From contig JAKVBX010000020.1 of the NCBI GenBank assembly GCA_022446795.1, positions 1 to 64,000 on the forward strand: a stretch of 64,000 nucleotides of DNA, in the 5' to 3' direction. Positions 19,025 to 29,402 of this stretch are shown here, piece by piece; positions within the stretch are counted from its first letter, which is position 1, and each line of letters begins with the position of its first letter. The stretch comes from Phycisphaerales bacterium. Lineage in GTDB: Bacteria; Planctomycetota; Phycisphaerae; Phycisphaerales; SM1A02. The notes beneath the pieces were generated by a model. It was not told the origin of the DNA. It ran no database searches and saw only the letters and a list, made by a program, of their open reading frames with translations. Both the position numbers and the translations under genes were made by a program.

Positions 19025-20245
19025 TCAGCGTGGCTCACTGGACATGATCGCTCCATCGATCACGACACCTGTGCAGTGGCTGGTCCACTCGAATGGGTCG
19101 CCGTCATACAGGGCCAGGTCCGCATCCTTGCCGACTTCGATGGAACCGACGCGATCGTCGATGCCCAGGATCTTCGCGGGCTTGATGGTGATCATGGCCA
19201 GGGCATCATCAAAGCTGCAGCCATTGGCAGCCGCCATGCCCGCCTCGTACAGGACGACGCGGGTCCGGGGGACATAGCTTTCGTAGCCACTCTGCATCGC
19301 CACCGGGACGCCGGCTTTCACGAGTTTGGAGGCCGTCTCGAAGGACAGGTTCTCATGCTCGCCGTAGGGCCGGACCATCGTGGGATGAATGAACACGGGA
19401 ACGCCCGAGGCCTTGATGTCATCCAGCAGGACGTAGGCCTCGGTAGCGCCGTCGAGGACGATCGGGATGTTGAATTCCTCCCGGATGCGCAGGGCATTGG
19501 CGATGTCCCGGGATCGATCCGCGTGGATCAGGAGGGGGGTCTCGCCCTTGAGGACCCCGGCCAGTGATTCCAGCACCAGGTCCCGGCGTGGGGGTTGCCG
19601 GTCCTCGTCCTCTTCACCATCGGCCTCGGCCTGCTCCCGCAGGTACTGCTGGGCATCGAGCAGTCGTTGTCGCAGCATGGCGGCGGCCTTGGCCCGTGTT
19701 CCGGGTGAATCGCCATCGATGGCGGTGTCGCTCAGTGAACAGGAGATCATGGCGACCGGTCGGATCACCGCATCCTCCACGCGGTTGCCGGTGGTCTTCA
19801 CGATCATCGTCTGCCCGGAGATGAGCGAGATGGGAGCATGTCCCGTGTGCATCGTGGTCACGCCGAATCCACGCACCCACTCGACGAGGCGCTCGCGGGG
19901 GTTGTAGGCGTCGAGCGCCCGCAACTCCGGTTGCAGCGGACCTGACCCATCCAATTCGTCACGGTCGTGGTCGTAGTTCAAGTGGCCGGCCAGGCCCACG
20001 CAGGTCCGGGCATCGACGAGGCCCGGTGTCACGACCGGTGCGTGAAGCACGGTTTCCGTTCCGTCAGCCGTGTATTCGTCGGAATGGCCCACGGCTGCGA
20101 TGCGACCATCGCGAACAAGCACATAGCCATCGACGATGTGGTCGCCGGCCATCGTGTGGACCGTGTCGCCATAGACCAGGATGGTCTCGGCGGAGGCGGT
20201 CGTTCCCAGGACGATTGCGAGCAGGCAGGTGATCAGGCGCATCAT
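19025..20245 (-). CDS. Secreted amidohydrolase family protein lacking the HxH metal motif
   Basis: 406 residues with a signal peptide (MRLITCLLAIVLGTTASA). It has the imidazolonepropionase-like amidohydrolase architecture: the small beta domain VLVRDGRIAAVG, then PGLVDARTCVGLAG where most relatives have PGLIDAHTH, and the closing KPAKILGIDDRVGSIEVGKDADL. Arg80 and Cys82 stand where the two metal-binding His should be. A later candidate ligand region (LLIHADRSRD) keeps a His. Its ATG overlaps the stop of the intact paralogue upstream (TGATG), so the two are made together, perhaps as a heteromer. Substrate unknown; loss of catalysis is possible but not proven. Confidence 0.8.
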   Translation of the reverse strand: MMRLITCLLAIVLGTTASAETILVYGDTVHTMAGDHIVDGYVLVRDGRIAAVGHSDEYTADGTETVLHAPVVTPGLVDARTCVGLAGHLNYDHDRDELDGSGPLQPELRALDAYNPRERLVEWVRGFGVTTMHTGHAPISLISGQTMIVKTTGNRVEDAVIRPVAMISCSLSDTAIDGDSPGTRAKAAAMLRQRLLDAQQYLREQAEADGEEDEDRQPPRRDLVLESLAGVLKGETPLLIHADRSRDIANALRIREEFNIPIVLDGATEAYVLLDDIKASGVPVFIHPTMVRPYGEHENLSFETASKLVKAGVPVAMQSGYESYVPRTRVVLYEAGMAAANGCSFDDALAMITIKPAKILGIDDRVGSIEVGKDADLALYDGDPFEWTSHCTGVVIDGAIMSSEPR

Positions 20246-21573
20246 CAGTGGTGGTGTCCTTCGTCGATGCAGCAGAGGTAGGGACGTTGGGGCTGTCCAG
20301 CTCCCATGCCGCCTACGGCGTAGAGCCGGTCCTCGGGGTTCTCCAGGTCGAAGACCTTCCGGCCTTCGATCCAGGTCTGCAGGGTGCGGGTGTAGATACT
20401 GAAGGGGTCGCCGTCGAGGATCACCAGGTCGGCGTCCTTCCCGGGTTCCAGCGATCCAATGCGGTCATCCAGGTCGAGCATCGCGGCACCGTTGATGGTC
20501 AGGCTCTCCAGGGCCGTCTGCTCATCGAGGCCCGCCCGCATGGCCAGGGCCGGCATCCGGCGGAACCAGCGTGAGTCCGTGATCAAGTCATCGGTGTGGT
20601 ACGAGATCACGGCGCCGGCATCGGCCAGCACCTTTCCGGTGTCGTAGGACAGATCCACGGCTTCCTGCTTGCCGCCAGGGGAGTCGATCAGGATGAGCGA
20701 GCAGGGTGCGCCCGCCGCGGCAATCTCGTCGGCGACCTTCCAGCCGTCGCTGGCGTGATGCAGGACTACGCGGAAACCGAATTCCTTGGAGAGCCGCAGC
20801 ACGGTCAGGATGTCATCGTGGCGATGCGTGTGGTGATGAACCATCCGGTCACCGTTGAGCACCTCCACCAACGCTTCCATCTTGAGGTCACGGTCGGGCC
20901 GCTTCTCCGGGTCATCGCCAGCTTCCTGCAACTTGCGCTGGTACTCCTGGGCATCGATGAAGGCCTGGCGAACCAGGGCGGCGGACTTGCCACGGGTTCC
21001 CGGGAACGGGGGGTCCCGGTGGGAGTTGGTGCCGTTGGCCATCTTCAGTCCGCCCATGGGTCTGCCGTTCTCATCAAGAATCACCATGTCCTCGATGCGC
21101 GTGGCCGGGCGGAGCTTGACGTAGGCCGTTTGGCCTGATGACAGGTGTCCGCTGCCAGGCATGATGTTCAGGCACGTCAGCCCCCCGGCGACCGCGCGAC
21201 GGAAGCCGGAGTTGTTGACGTCGATGCTGTCGAGGATCCGCACCTCGGGCTGGATGGGCCCGGAACGATCGGCGCCGCCACCGCCAGTTCCCCAGATGCC
21301 GATATGACTGTGGGTGCAGACCAGGCCGGGCATGATGATCCGGCCGGAGCAATCCTGGGTCGTGGCCGGTAGATCGTCCACGGGCCAGTCGGCCATCGAT
21401 CCGACGTTGGTGATCCGGCCGTCTTCAACCAGGACGTACCCATTTTCAATCGTGGGTGAGGTCACCGGGATGACCCTGGCATTCAGGAAGGCCTGTCGTT
21501 CCTGCGCGGAGGCCATGGAGGTCAGGGTCAGGCAGGCCAGGACGATCGTGTGTACGGCGTAGTTCATGGTCAT
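20245..21573 (-). CDS. Secreted amidohydrolase, imidazolonepropionase-like
   Basis: 442 residues with a signal peptide (AVHTIVLACLTLTSMASA). It has the amidohydrolase fold with the metal-binding HxH at His88 and His90 (MPGLVCTHSHIGIWG), a glycine-rich GTGGGG loop after it, VHHHTHRHDD in the middle of the barrel that supplies more His, and the terminal RIGSLEPGKDADLVILDGDP. Likely a periplasmic metal-dependent hydrolase acting on cyclic amides or peptides. It is first of a two-gene operon with the HxH-less paralogue, to which it is similar along the whole length, indicating an old tandem duplication. Confidence 0.85.
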   Translation of the reverse strand: MTMNYAVHTIVLACLTLTSMASAQERQAFLNARVIPVTSPTIENGYVLVEDGRITNVGSMADWPVDDLPATTQDCSGRIIMPGLVCTHSHIGIWGTGGGGADRSGPIQPEVRILDSIDVNNSGFRRAVAGGLTCLNIMPGSGHLSSGQTAYVKLRPATRIEDMVILDENGRPMGGLKMANGTNSHRDPPFPGTRGKSAALVRQAFIDAQEYQRKLQEAGDDPEKRPDRDLKMEALVEVLNGDRMVHHHTHRHDDILTVLRLSKEFGFRVVLHHASDGWKVADEIAAAGAPCSLILIDSPGGKQEAVDLSYDTGKVLADAGAVISYHTDDLITDSRWFRRMPALAMRAGLDEQTALESLTINGAAMLDLDDRIGSLEPGKDADLVILDGDPFSIYTRTLQTWIEGRKVFDLENPEDRLYAVGGMGAGQPQRPYLCCIDEGHHH

Positions 21574-21676
21574 GCGGTCTCGCTGGAGTGGTGGAAAACC
21601 AAGTTTACTCCGCTTCGAGCCCTCTGTTTGGGGCTGCTTTCTTGCCCCGTGATGATGGTGGGGCTAAGTTCAAGGA

Positions 21677-23086
21677 ATGATCAACAACACCATCCGTCGC
21701 GGCGTTTCCGCCATGCTGCTGGGGTCCGCCACTGCCGTTGGCCTGGTGCATGCGGGCACCAGCGATGTCGCCTGCAACTCCAGTTTCGGGCCCGACATCG
21801 TGATCGGGAGCCTCGACGGCATCCAGGGCTATGGCTGCGTGGATGGAATCTGCGGGTATTCCGTGGCGACCAACATCGTCAACATCGGTGATGAACTGCT
21901 GCCATGGCTGCCATTCAGCAATCAGCACCCGGTCATCGCCCAGCACATGTACAAGATGAACTCGATCCGAATCGAGCAGATCGGGATCTCCTGGGTCAAG
22001 CACGGCTTCGGCGCCCTGGCCCTGGATGACTTCGATTGTGATTGCCAGAACCCGAATGACTACGACTACCTGGGCATCGGGTGCAGCGACCCGTACACGA
22101 CCGGTCTCAATGGAGACCAGGCTGGCTTCTTCGGCATGGCGGGACTGGGGCCCCGGTGGGAAGTCAATGCCTCGACGGGTGATTTTCCATTTCCATATGC
22201 GACCCAGGGCCAGGGGGGGGACGCGATCTTCAAGCGACTGCAGGTTCACTCCCAGGATCTCGATCCACTGCAGAACCCCAGCACGGTCTACTTCGCAGAA
22301 GGACACTACGTGACACCTGCCGATGCGCTGGCCGGGCTGGGGGCCAACAGCCTTGGCTACCGACCCATGAGCGTGGGCAACTGGGTGGAGCCCAACGGCT
22401 GGGACCTGTCGTTGGAAGGAGAGACCGTCTCGGGCCTGCCCGCCATCTATGCCTGGGCGGCGGCCTATCCAGATGTCATGCTGGAGACCATTGACATTGC
22501 CAATGACGGACGCATGATCCTCGCGGCCCGGGCGACGGAGAACAATGATGGGACCTGGCATTACGAGTATGCCTGGCACAACATCAACTCCTGGCGCAGT
22601 GGCAGCAGGCTGAGTATCGCGTTGCCGACCGACGCCGTCGTTTCGAATCCCGGGTGGCATGCGCCTGAACACCACTCGGGCACCCCCTGGTCGAACGAGC
22701 CCTGGGCCATCTCCATCGGGGAGTCGATCAACTTCCAGACCGCCAATGCCGATTCCGGTTCGCCAGCGTCGCCGATCTGCTGGGGCACGATGGGCAACGC
22801 CTGGTTCGACAGTGATCATGGTCCTGGCATGACCGTTGTGGGGCTCGGGTTCTACCGCGAGGGCTTCCCGCTCAATGTCACGTTGTCCTTCATGGGACCG
22901 GTCCCGGCCGGGGACTGTGTCGGTGATGTCACTGGAGACGGTGTCACCAATGTCGACGACGTCCTGGCCGTGCTGGGGAGCTACGGGGAGGCCTGCTCGG
23001 GCTGTCCAGAAGACATCGACCAGGACGGTGAAGTCGGGGTCGATGACGTTCTCATGCTGCTGTCGGATTGGGATTGCCAGGGCTGA
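21677..23086 (+). CDS. Secreted protein of unknown function with two C-terminal EF-hand (dockerin-like) repeats
   Basis: 469 residues. The signal peptide is RGVSAMLLGSATAVGLVHAG. The body (about 27-410) is rich in Trp, Tyr, Asp and Gly, contains several Cys that may form disulfides, and matches no domain recognised here. The last 55 residues hold two calcium-loop repeats, DVTGDGVTNVDDVLAVLGSY and DIDQDGEVGVDDVLMLLSDW, spaced as in type I dockerins. AAGGA lies directly against the ATG at 21677, so the exact start is slightly uncertain. It is divergent from the amidohydrolase pair and probably exported to the periplasm or cell surface. Confidence 0.8.
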   Translation: MINNTIRRGVSAMLLGSATAVGLVHAGTSDVACNSSFGPDIVIGSLDGIQGYGCVDGICGYSVATNIVNIGDELLPWLPFSNQHPVIAQHMYKMNSIRIEQIGISWVKHGFGALALDDFDCDCQNPNDYDYLGIGCSDPYTTGLNGDQAGFFGMAGLGPRWEVNASTGDFPFPYATQGQGGDAIFKRLQVHSQDLDPLQNPSTVYFAEGHYVTPADALAGLGANSLGYRPMSVGNWVEPNGWDLSLEGETVSGLPAIYAWAAAYPDVMLETIDIANDGRMILAARATENNDGTWHYEYAWHNINSWRSGSRLSIALPTDAVVSNPGWHAPEHHSGTPWSNEPWAISIGESINFQTANADSGSPASPICWGTMGNAWFDSDHGPGMTVVGLGFYREGFPLNVTLSFMGPVPAGDCVGDVTGDGVTNVDDVLAVLGSYGEACSGCPEDIDQDGEVGVDDVLMLLSDWDCQG

Positions 23087-23097
23087 GCCCGGGTGAA

Positions 23098-23171
23098 CAT
23101 CCGCGGGAGGGCTCGAACCTCCAACCTTCGGCTTCGGAGGCCGACGCTCTATCCAATTGAGCTACGCGGAC
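23098..23171 (-). tRNA. tRNA-Arg (CCG anticodon)
   Basis: Full cloverleaf of 74 bases on the minus strand: acceptor GTCCGCG with CGCGGAT, anticodon stem TCGGC/GCCGA around loop CTCCGAA, and T-arm GGAGG-TTCGAGC-CCTCC. Anticodon CCG reads the arginine codon CGG. No CCA is encoded at the 3' end. Confidence 0.93.
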
Positions 23172-23300
23172 AGCAGTCGCGGAGTGTAGCAGTCCCCGGG
23201 ATGCTCTGAACGCCCAGGAACAGCGGTGTGGGCGATTGGAGGACGCCGTGGCCGTTGGCCGGGGCAATGATCGGCTTGATGCGGATACCATCAGGGAATC

Positions 23301-24962
23301 GTGTCTGAATCACACCAGTCAACCACGTACCGCCCACCCTTCCGAGGGCCCATTCTCCGGCTCAACCCGGTGGCGGGTCCGCCGATGGATGCCGTCGAAC
23401 TGACGCGGTCCGGCGGGGTCATCGGGCGGGGATCGACGTGTGAAGTCCGGCTGGTCGACCCGACCGTCTCCCGGCGGCATGCCTCGATCTCTTGCCAGGA
23501 TGACCATTGGATCGTCCAGGACCTGGGCGGCGCCAATGGAACGCTGCTCAACGAGGTGCGGATCGAGACGGACATGACGTCGATCCTGGCCGAGGGCGAT
23601 CGCCTGCGGGTCGGTCCCTGGGCGCTCCAGGTGGGCACCGTCGAGAGCACGGCGATGGCGATGCGGACACTTGATGATGCCGCGGACCAGGACCGCGTCC
23701 GGCGCCTGAGCCCGGCCGAGACCGCTTCGCTGGCTCGGCATCGACTTGGACTGTTCATCGAATGTGCGGGTCGCATCAACCAGGCGGTCGACGAGGACGC
23801 ACTCTGGGAGTCGATCCTGGTCTCCGCCCTCGAGGGCAGCGGCTTCGGTCGCGCGGGTCTGCTGCGTTCCGATGCGGAGGCGACGTCCGTCGAGGTCCTG
23901 GCCTATCGCGGCCTGAGCGGTGATGGGCGGCCCGACGAACTGAGTCGATCGTTGATTCGCGCCGCGGCCGAGGGCGACATCGCCCAGATGCTCTCCGATG
24001 AACAGCCCGCCTACGGCCAGAGCATTGCCGACCTGAACATCCACTCCGCCCTGTGCTGTCCGATCATGGTCGATGACGTTGTCGCGGCCTTCCTGTATCT
24101 CGATGCGCGAGGGGCAGAGGCGTCGGTGCAGCATGACGCGGCGAGCTTCTGCCAGGCCCTGGTTCGCATGGCCGGGCTGGCGATTGCCAATCTTCGACGC
24201 CGCGAACTCGTGGAGCGACAGAACCGCATGGTGGCCGACCTGTCAGCCGCCCGTGAAGCCCAGCAGTTCATGCTGCCCGACAGTCATGGAACCGTCTCCG
24301 GCATCGACTATGCCTTCCAGTTCCAGCCGGGTCGCTTTGCCTCCGGTGACCTGTTCGACATCATCGCATTGCCCGATGGTCGGGTGGCGTTCAGCGTCGG
24401 GGACGTGACCGGCAAGGGAATCGGTGCCGCGATCCTGATGGCGGCGGCCCAGTCACATCTTCACGCGATCCTGTTGCGGGAAGGTGATCCGACGGCCGCG
24501 GTCGATGCCGTCAATGCGTACGTGTTGGCGCACTCGGCGGTCAACCGGTTCATCTCGATGTGGGTGGGGGTGCTGGACTCCCGGACCGGAGAGCTGGTGT
24601 ACGTCGATGCGGGGCATGGTCACTGGGCGTTCTGCCGCAGCGATGGAACGGCCGAGAGTGAACGGATCGCGGCGCATCATCCGGTGGGAATCGACGCCGG
24701 GGCGGACTTCGGATCCACCACGATCCACTGCCAGGCCGGCGACCGGATCGTGCTCATGACCGACGGTGTTGTCGAGCAGCACCGGGCCGACAATGAGCAG
24801 TTCGGCATGGATCGGGCGCTGGAGGTGCTTCGCGCGACCCGCACCCCGCGGGATGACGTGGCGGCTTTGCACCAGTCGGTGGCCGAATTCGCGCAGACCG
24901 ATCAGCTGGCTGACGATACGACCATCGCGAGCATCATGTTTGGGGCGGGTGAGCCTATTTAG
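23301..24962 (+). CDS. FHA-GAF-PP2C (SpoIIE-type) phosphatase regulator
   Basis: 553 residues from a GTG at 23301 with AGGGA just upstream. An FHA domain (about 19-110) shows GRGSTCEVRL, SRRHASI and the N-G pair of the phosphothreonine pocket. A GAF-like domain follows (about 150-300), then a helical linker and a SpoIIE/PP2C phosphatase domain (about 335-550) with SGDLFD, GDVTGKGIGAA, DAGHGHW, MTDGVVEQ and a terminal ADDTT. The metal-binding Asp residues are kept, so phosphatase activity is expected. Such proteins control partner-switching anti-anti-sigma systems or Ser/Thr kinase signalling. No anti-sigma partner is adjacent. No transmembrane segments. Confidence 0.9.
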   Translation: MSESHQSTTYRPPFRGPILRLNPVAGPPMDAVELTRSGGVIGRGSTCEVRLVDPTVSRRHASISCQDDHWIVQDLGGANGTLLNEVRIETDMTSILAEGDRLRVGPWALQVGTVESTAMAMRTLDDAADQDRVRRLSPAETASLARHRLGLFIECAGRINQAVDEDALWESILVSALEGSGFGRAGLLRSDAEATSVEVLAYRGLSGDGRPDELSRSLIRAAAEGDIAQMLSDEQPAYGQSIADLNIHSALCCPIMVDDVVAAFLYLDARGAEASVQHDAASFCQALVRMAGLAIANLRRRELVERQNRMVADLSAAREAQQFMLPDSHGTVSGIDYAFQFQPGRFASGDLFDIIALPDGRVAFSVGDVTGKGIGAAILMAAAQSHLHAILLREGDPTAAVDAVNAYVLAHSAVNRFISMWVGVLDSRTGELVYVDAGHGHWAFCRSDGTAESERIAAHHPVGIDAGADFGSTTIHCQAGDRIVLMTDGVVEQHRADNEQFGMDRALEVLRATRTPRDDVAALHQSVAEFAQTDQLADDTTIASIMFGAGEPI

Positions 24963-25034
24963 GCGGTCCGAAATCGCATGGGTGGCCTATGATCTGGCCG
25001 ATACCCGGTTCGCCGTGGTGCCAGGGAGGTCGGC

Positions 25035-25817
25035 GTGCGACTGCTGAAATTCTACCAATCGTCCATTGGCAAGAAGATCGTTGCGGCGGTGACTGGCGCC
25101 ATCCTGTTCCTCTTCCTGGTCGCCCACATGCTGGGCAACCTGAAGATCTATTCCGGTGCCGAGAAGATTGATGCCTACTCGCTTCACCTGAGGACCTTCA
25201 TGGAGGGGTTCTTCGGGTTCGGTGGCTTCCTGTGGATCGCGAGAGTCGTTCTGCTTGTTGCCGTCGTCCTGCACATCACCAGCGTGGTCCTGCTGATTCG
25301 CCAGAATCGACAGGCCCGCCCGATCCGGTACCGCCGCAAGAGGCGTTTCGCCACGAGCATCGCGGCCCTGTCGATGATCCTGACGGGCCCCTGGATCCTC
25401 GTGTACATCGTGCTCCACATCCTGCAGTTCACGACGGGAACGCTCCAGCCCACGCCATTCAAGGAAACACCCCAGGGAATCGGCGCGGTCTATTTCAACC
25501 TGTGGAATGCCTTCCAGGTCTGGTGGATCGCGGCGCTGTACGTGGTGTCGATGGCCTTCATCTGCCTGCACCTGTATCACGGGCTCTGGAGCATGTTCCA
25601 ATCGGTCGGGTGGAACAACCCTGATCGAAACCGGAATGTGCGGCTCTTCGCCACGATCAGTTCCATTGCCCTGTTCCTGGGCTTCTCCTCCGTGCCGGTC
25701 CTGGTCTGGGCTGACGTCGTTCCGCCTCCCGCCGGGCAGGATGGCACCGTTGTCGTTGAAAAGGTCGGGGTGGAATCGCCGGCACTCGTCGCAGAAGGGC
25801 AGGATTCACGTGATTGA
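25035..25817 (+). CDS. sdhC: Succinate dehydrogenase cytochrome b558 membrane subunit
   Basis: 260 residues from a GTG at 25035 with AGGGAGG seven bases upstream. Five transmembrane helices typical of the single-subunit dihaem b558 family that anchors class B succinate:quinone reductases. Candidate haem-ligand His residues lie in [22 protein letters not shown] and LHLYHGLW. The N-terminus [19 protein letters not shown] is characteristic. The C-terminal 40 residues are extra and low-complexity. It overlaps sdhA by eight bases, so the three genes C-A-B form one operon. Confidence 0.93.
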   Translation: MRLLKFYQSSIGKKIVAAVTGAILFLFLVAHMLGNLKIYSGAEKIDAYSLHLRTFMEGFFGFGGFLWIARVVLLVAVVLHITSVVLLIRQNRQARPIRYRRKRRFATSIAALSMILTGPWILVYIVLHILQFTTGTLQPTPFKETPQGIGAVYFNLWNAFQVWWIAALYVVSMAFICLHLYHGLWSMFQSVGWNNPDRNRNVRLFATISSIALFLGFSSVPVLVWADVVPPPAGQDGTVVVEKVGVESPALVAEGQDSRD

Positions 25818-27729
25818 ACTGAACCCGAGGATCCCGGACGGCGCCATCGAGGACAAGTGGGAGAAGCACCTCGAGCACATCAAGCTCGTGGGGCCGAACA
25901 ACCGTCGCAAGTACGACATCATCGTCGTGGGGACCGGACTTGCAGGTGCTTCGGCTGCGTCCTCGCTCGCGTCGCAGGGCTACAACGTCAACTGCTTCTG
26001 CTACCAGGACACGCCACGCCGAGCACACAGCATTGCTGCCCAGGGCGGTATCAATGCTGCCAAGAACTATCGTGACGATGGCGACACGGTCTACCGGCTC
26101 TTCTATGACACACAGAAGGGCGGTGACTTCCGCTCCCGCGAGGCCAACGTCTATCGGCTGGCCCAGCTGAGCCGCAATATCATCGACCAGGCCGTGGCCC
26201 AGGGCGTTCCGTTCGCACGTGAGTATGGCGGCATGCTCGCCAATCGCTCCTTCGGTGGTGTCCTGGTTTCACGGACGTTCTACTGCCGCGGGCAGACGGG
26301 CCAGCAACTGCTGCTGGGCGCGTACCAGAGCATGCAGCGTTGTGTCTATGACGGCACGCTGACCATGCATTCACGCACGGAACTCCAGGACATCGTCGTG
26401 ATCGATGGCCGGGCCCGCGGCATCATCGTCCGGGACCTGGTGACCGGTGAGATCCGTTCGCATACGGCCGACGCGGTCGTGCTGGCGACCGGCGGCTACG
26501 TCAACGTGTACTTTCATTCGACCAATGCCATCAACAGCAATGCGACCGCGATCTGGCGGGCCCATCGCCGGGGCGCCGGGTTCGGCAACCCGTGCATGGT
26601 CCAGATCCATCCGACGTGCATTCCCAACTCCGGGAACTTCCAGTGCAAGCTCACCCTGATGAGCGAGTCCCTTCGGAACGACGGCCGGGTCTGGGTGCCA
26701 CGAAAGAAGGGCGACGATCGTGATCCTCGGGATATCCCGGAGGAAGACCGGTACTACTACCTGGAGGAGCGCTACCCCTCATTCGGCAATCTCGTCCCGC
26801 GTGACGTGGCGTCCCGTAATGCCAAGATCGTCTGTGATGATGGATTCAGCGTGCTGGGCGATGCCGGTCGCGCGGTGTACCTGGACTTCCGGGACGCCCT
26901 GGAACGTGAGGGGCGCCAGGTCATCTCGGAGCGTTACGGCAATCTCTTCGCGATGTACAACGACATCACGGCTGATGATCCATACCAGACGCCGTTCCGG
27001 ATCTACCCCGCGCCGCATTATTCGATGGGTGGGCTCTGGGTCGACTACAACCTCATGACCAACATCCCCGGTCTGTACGCGATCGGCGAAGCGAACTTCT
27101 CCGACCATGGCGCGAACCGGCTCGGGGCCAGCTCGATGATGCAATGCCTGGCTGATGGGTACTTCATCCTGCCGCAGACCATCGGTGATTACCTGCACGA
27201 CATCTTCCAGGACAAGATCCCGGAAGATCATCCCGCCTTCGCGGAACATCGTGCTCATGTTCAGGAGCGGATCGACCACCTGATGGGCATCCAGGGCACC
27301 CGGTCCCCGATGTCCCTTCATGAAGAGCTGGGCCAGGTGATGTGGGAGCACTGTGGCATGGCGCGGACGGGGGAGGGGCTCAAGAAGGCGATCTCGCACA
27401 TCGAGTCACTGAAGGAGACGTTCCGCAAGGATCTGCTGATCCCCGGAACCGCCGCCGGTCCCAACCAGGCTCTGGAGCGAGCCGGCCGGGTGGCTGACTT
27501 CCTGGAACTGGCCGACCTGATGTGCCATGACGCCCTGCATCGCGACGAGTCCTGCGGATGCCACTTCCGCGAGGAGCACCAGACCGATGATGGCGAGGTC
27601 GTTCGCAATGATGAGAAGTTCGGCAACGTGTCGATCTGGGAATGGAAGGGGGAGGACCAGCCACATGAGCTCACCGAGGAGCCACTGGAGTTCAAGGCCC
27701 TGCCATTGATGACGCGGAGCTACAAGTAA
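25810..27729 (+). CDS. sdhA: Succinate dehydrogenase flavoprotein subunit (class B type)
   Basis: 639 residues from a GTG at 25810 inside the end of sdhC; upstream of this the frame only shadows sdhC. Oxidises succinate to fumarate. FAD-binding [18 protein letters not shown] at 41-58; His73 in [11 protein letters not shown] is the expected covalent flavin site. Substrate residues lie in [14 protein letters not shown], and [14 protein letters not shown] closes the FAD site. The length and the inserted [19 protein letters not shown] segment fit the SdhA group found with b558 anchors. The gene ends in TAATG, overlapping sdhB by one base. Confidence 0.95.
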   Translation: MIELNPRIPDGAIEDKWEKHLEHIKLVGPNNRRKYDIIVVGTGLAGASAASSLASQGYNVNCFCYQDTPRRAHSIAAQGGINAAKNYRDDGDTVYRLFYDTQKGGDFRSREANVYRLAQLSRNIIDQAVAQGVPFAREYGGMLANRSFGGVLVSRTFYCRGQTGQQLLLGAYQSMQRCVYDGTLTMHSRTELQDIVVIDGRARGIIVRDLVTGEIRSHTADAVVLATGGYVNVYFHSTNAINSNATAIWRAHRRGAGFGNPCMVQIHPTCIPNSGNFQCKLTLMSESLRNDGRVWVPRKKGDDRDPRDIPEEDRYYYLEERYPSFGNLVPRDVASRNAKIVCDDGFSVLGDAGRAVYLDFRDALEREGRQVISERYGNLFAMYNDITADDPYQTPFRIYPAPHYSMGGLWVDYNLMTNIPGLYAIGEANFSDHGANRLGASSMMQCLADGYFILPQTIGDYLHDIFQDKIPEDHPAFAEHRAHVQERIDHLMGIQGTRSPMSLHEELGQVMWEHCGMARTGEGLKKAISHIESLKETFRKDLLIPGTAAGPNQALERAGRVADFLELADLMCHDALHRDESCGCHFREEHQTDDGEVVRNDEKFGNVSIWEWKGEDQPHELTEEPLEFKALPLMTRSYK

Positions 27730-28505
27730 TGAAGTACACGCTGCACATCTGGCGTCAGGAGAGTCCGTCAGCCAAGGGCGACTTCGTCAGCTACATCGTG
27801 GATGACATCTCGCCCGACTCCTCCTTTCTGGAGATGATGGACCTGCTCAATGAGCAACTCATCGCCAAGGGCGAGGACCCCGTGACATTCGACAGTGATT
27901 GCCGGGAGGGAATCTGTGGGTCCTGCTCCATGGTCATCGATGGTCGGGCGCATGGGCCGGGACATGGATGCACGACGTGCGAGGTCCGCATGCGAAGCTT
28001 CCGGGACGGCGATCACATCTATATCGAGCCATTCCGGTCAGCGGCCTTCCCTTTGATCAAGGACCTGATGGTTGATCGCAGTGCCTTTGACCGGATCATC
28101 GAATCGGGTGGTTATGTCACCGTGCATTCCGGGCCCAAGCCCGAGCCCAACAGCCTCCCGATTCCTCACGCGGTGGCCGAACACGCCATGGACGCGGCCG
28201 AGTGCATCGGATGCGGCGCCTGCGTGGCCGCCTGTCCCAATGGCGCGGCCATGTTGTTCACCTCGGCCAAGATCTCACACCTGGGCCTTCTGCCACAGGG
28301 GGAGCCGGAGCATGACACCCGGGTCGTGGGCATGGTCCACCAGATGGAGCAAGAGGGGTTCGGGGCCTGCACCAACCATGCCGAGTGCCAGGACGCCTGC
28401 CCCAAGGGGATCAGCATCTCCTTCATCTCGCGGATGAACCGAGCCTTCGCCAAGGCCACGCTGCGGGAGCCCGATCAGCGGCGGGGAACCATGTCCAACC
28501 AGTAG
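27729..28505 (+). CDS. sdhB: Succinate dehydrogenase iron-sulfur subunit (class B type)
   Basis: 258 residues. The N-terminal ferredoxin domain binds 2Fe-2S through Cys58, Cys63, Cys66 and Cys81 (CREGICGSC ... HGC). The C-terminal domain has [15 protein letters not shown] for 4Fe-4S and [14 protein letters not shown] for 3Fe-4S. It passes electrons from SdhA to the membrane subunit. The start overlaps the sdhA stop. The closest visible type is that of Bacteroidetes and other b558 complexes, not that of the second complex that follows 83 bases downstream. Confidence 0.95.
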   Translation: MKYTLHIWRQESPSAKGDFVSYIVDDISPDSSFLEMMDLLNEQLIAKGEDPVTFDSDCREGICGSCSMVIDGRAHGPGHGCTTCEVRMRSFRDGDHIYIEPFRSAAFPLIKDLMVDRSAFDRIIESGGYVTVHSGPKPEPNSLPIPHAVAEHAMDAAECIGCGACVAACPNGAAMLFTSAKISHLGLLPQGEPEHDTRVVGMVHQMEQEGFGACTNHAECQDACPKGISISFISRMNRAFAKATLREPDQRRGTMSNQ

Positions 28506-28588
28506 CTCCAGATGGGATTCATGGGTTCTTGTGCCCTCCCGCTGCTGCTATGATGGGCCCTCGTCCCTGAGCACTGGATCCCTTCCCC

Positions 28589-29401
28589 ATGAGCGACACC
28601 CGCGTATCACTTCCGCAGCCGCGACGGCTGGGACAGACATCCCGGCAGGATGCCTGGTGGCTGCAGCCCCTGGTGGTCTTCCTGGGGCTGGGGGCCTTCG
28701 TGGTCTATTCGACGTGGGCCGCCTTCGTGGGCGTGAACTACTTCTATGGCGGCCAGGGGGCTCACTACCTCTCGCCGTTCTATTCGCCACTGATCTTCGG
28801 CGGACCGAATGAGCCGGCCGTCTTCGGGCCCAAGCCCGAGTGGCTGCCCCTGTGGTTCTCACCGGCCTTCCTGATCCTGTGGGCCCCCGGCGGGTTCCGG
28901 TTCACGTGCTACTACTACCGAGGGGCCTACTACAAGGCCTTCTGGAACGATCCCTCCAACTGTGCCGTAGGCGAGTTGCGATCCTGCTATCGCGGGGAGG
29001 CTTCGCTTCCGCTGATCCTGCAGAACATCCACCGCTATTTCCTGTACCTGGCCCTGATCTTCATCGTGATCCTGGCCTGGGATGCCTGGAAAGCCACGTG
29101 GTTCCTGGATGCCGATGGGCACGAGGTGTGGGGGATCGGCCTGGGCACGCTGGTGCTGACGGCCAACGTGGTCTTCCTGGGCGGCTACACGTTTGGATGC
29201 CACTCGTTGCGGCACCTGGTCGGTGGACGCCTGGATGTCCTCTCGAACAAGAAAATCCGCAAGAAGTCCTGGGAGTGCGTGAGCTGCCTGAACCGCAAGC
29301 ACATGCTCTGGGCCTGGATGAGCCTTTTCTGGGTCGGCTTCACCGACTTCTATGTCCGGATGTGCGCGATGGGCGTCTGGAGCGACTGGAGGATCCTCTG
29401 A
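28589..29401 (+). CDS. Membrane subunit of a second succinate dehydrogenase (Sdh1-like)
   Basis: 270 residues with about five transmembrane helices. It is not related to the b558 anchor upstream and instead resembles the membrane subunit of mycobacterial Sdh1. It has a striking set of Cys and His: His148, the cluster Cys204-His205-x3-His209 (FGCHSLRH) and Cys230-x2-Cys233-x4-His238 (ECVSCLNRKH). The family relative in mycobacteria is reported to hold a membrane-embedded Rieske-type cluster, which these residues could support here. The start at 28589 lies 83 bases after sdhB, and the stop is one base before the next flavoprotein gene. Confidence 0.75.
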   Translation: MSDTRVSLPQPRRLGQTSRQDAWWLQPLVVFLGLGAFVVYSTWAAFVGVNYFYGGQGAHYLSPFYSPLIFGGPNEPAVFGPKPEWLPLWFSPAFLILWAPGGFRFTCYYYRGAYYKAFWNDPSNCAVGELRSCYRGEASLPLILQNIHRYFLYLALIFIVILAWDAWKATWFLDADGHEVWGIGLGTLVLTANVVFLGGYTFGCHSLRHLVGGRLDVLSNKKIRKKSWECVSCLNRKHMLWAWMSLFWVGFTDFYVRMCAMGVWSDWRIL

Positions 29402-29402
29402 C

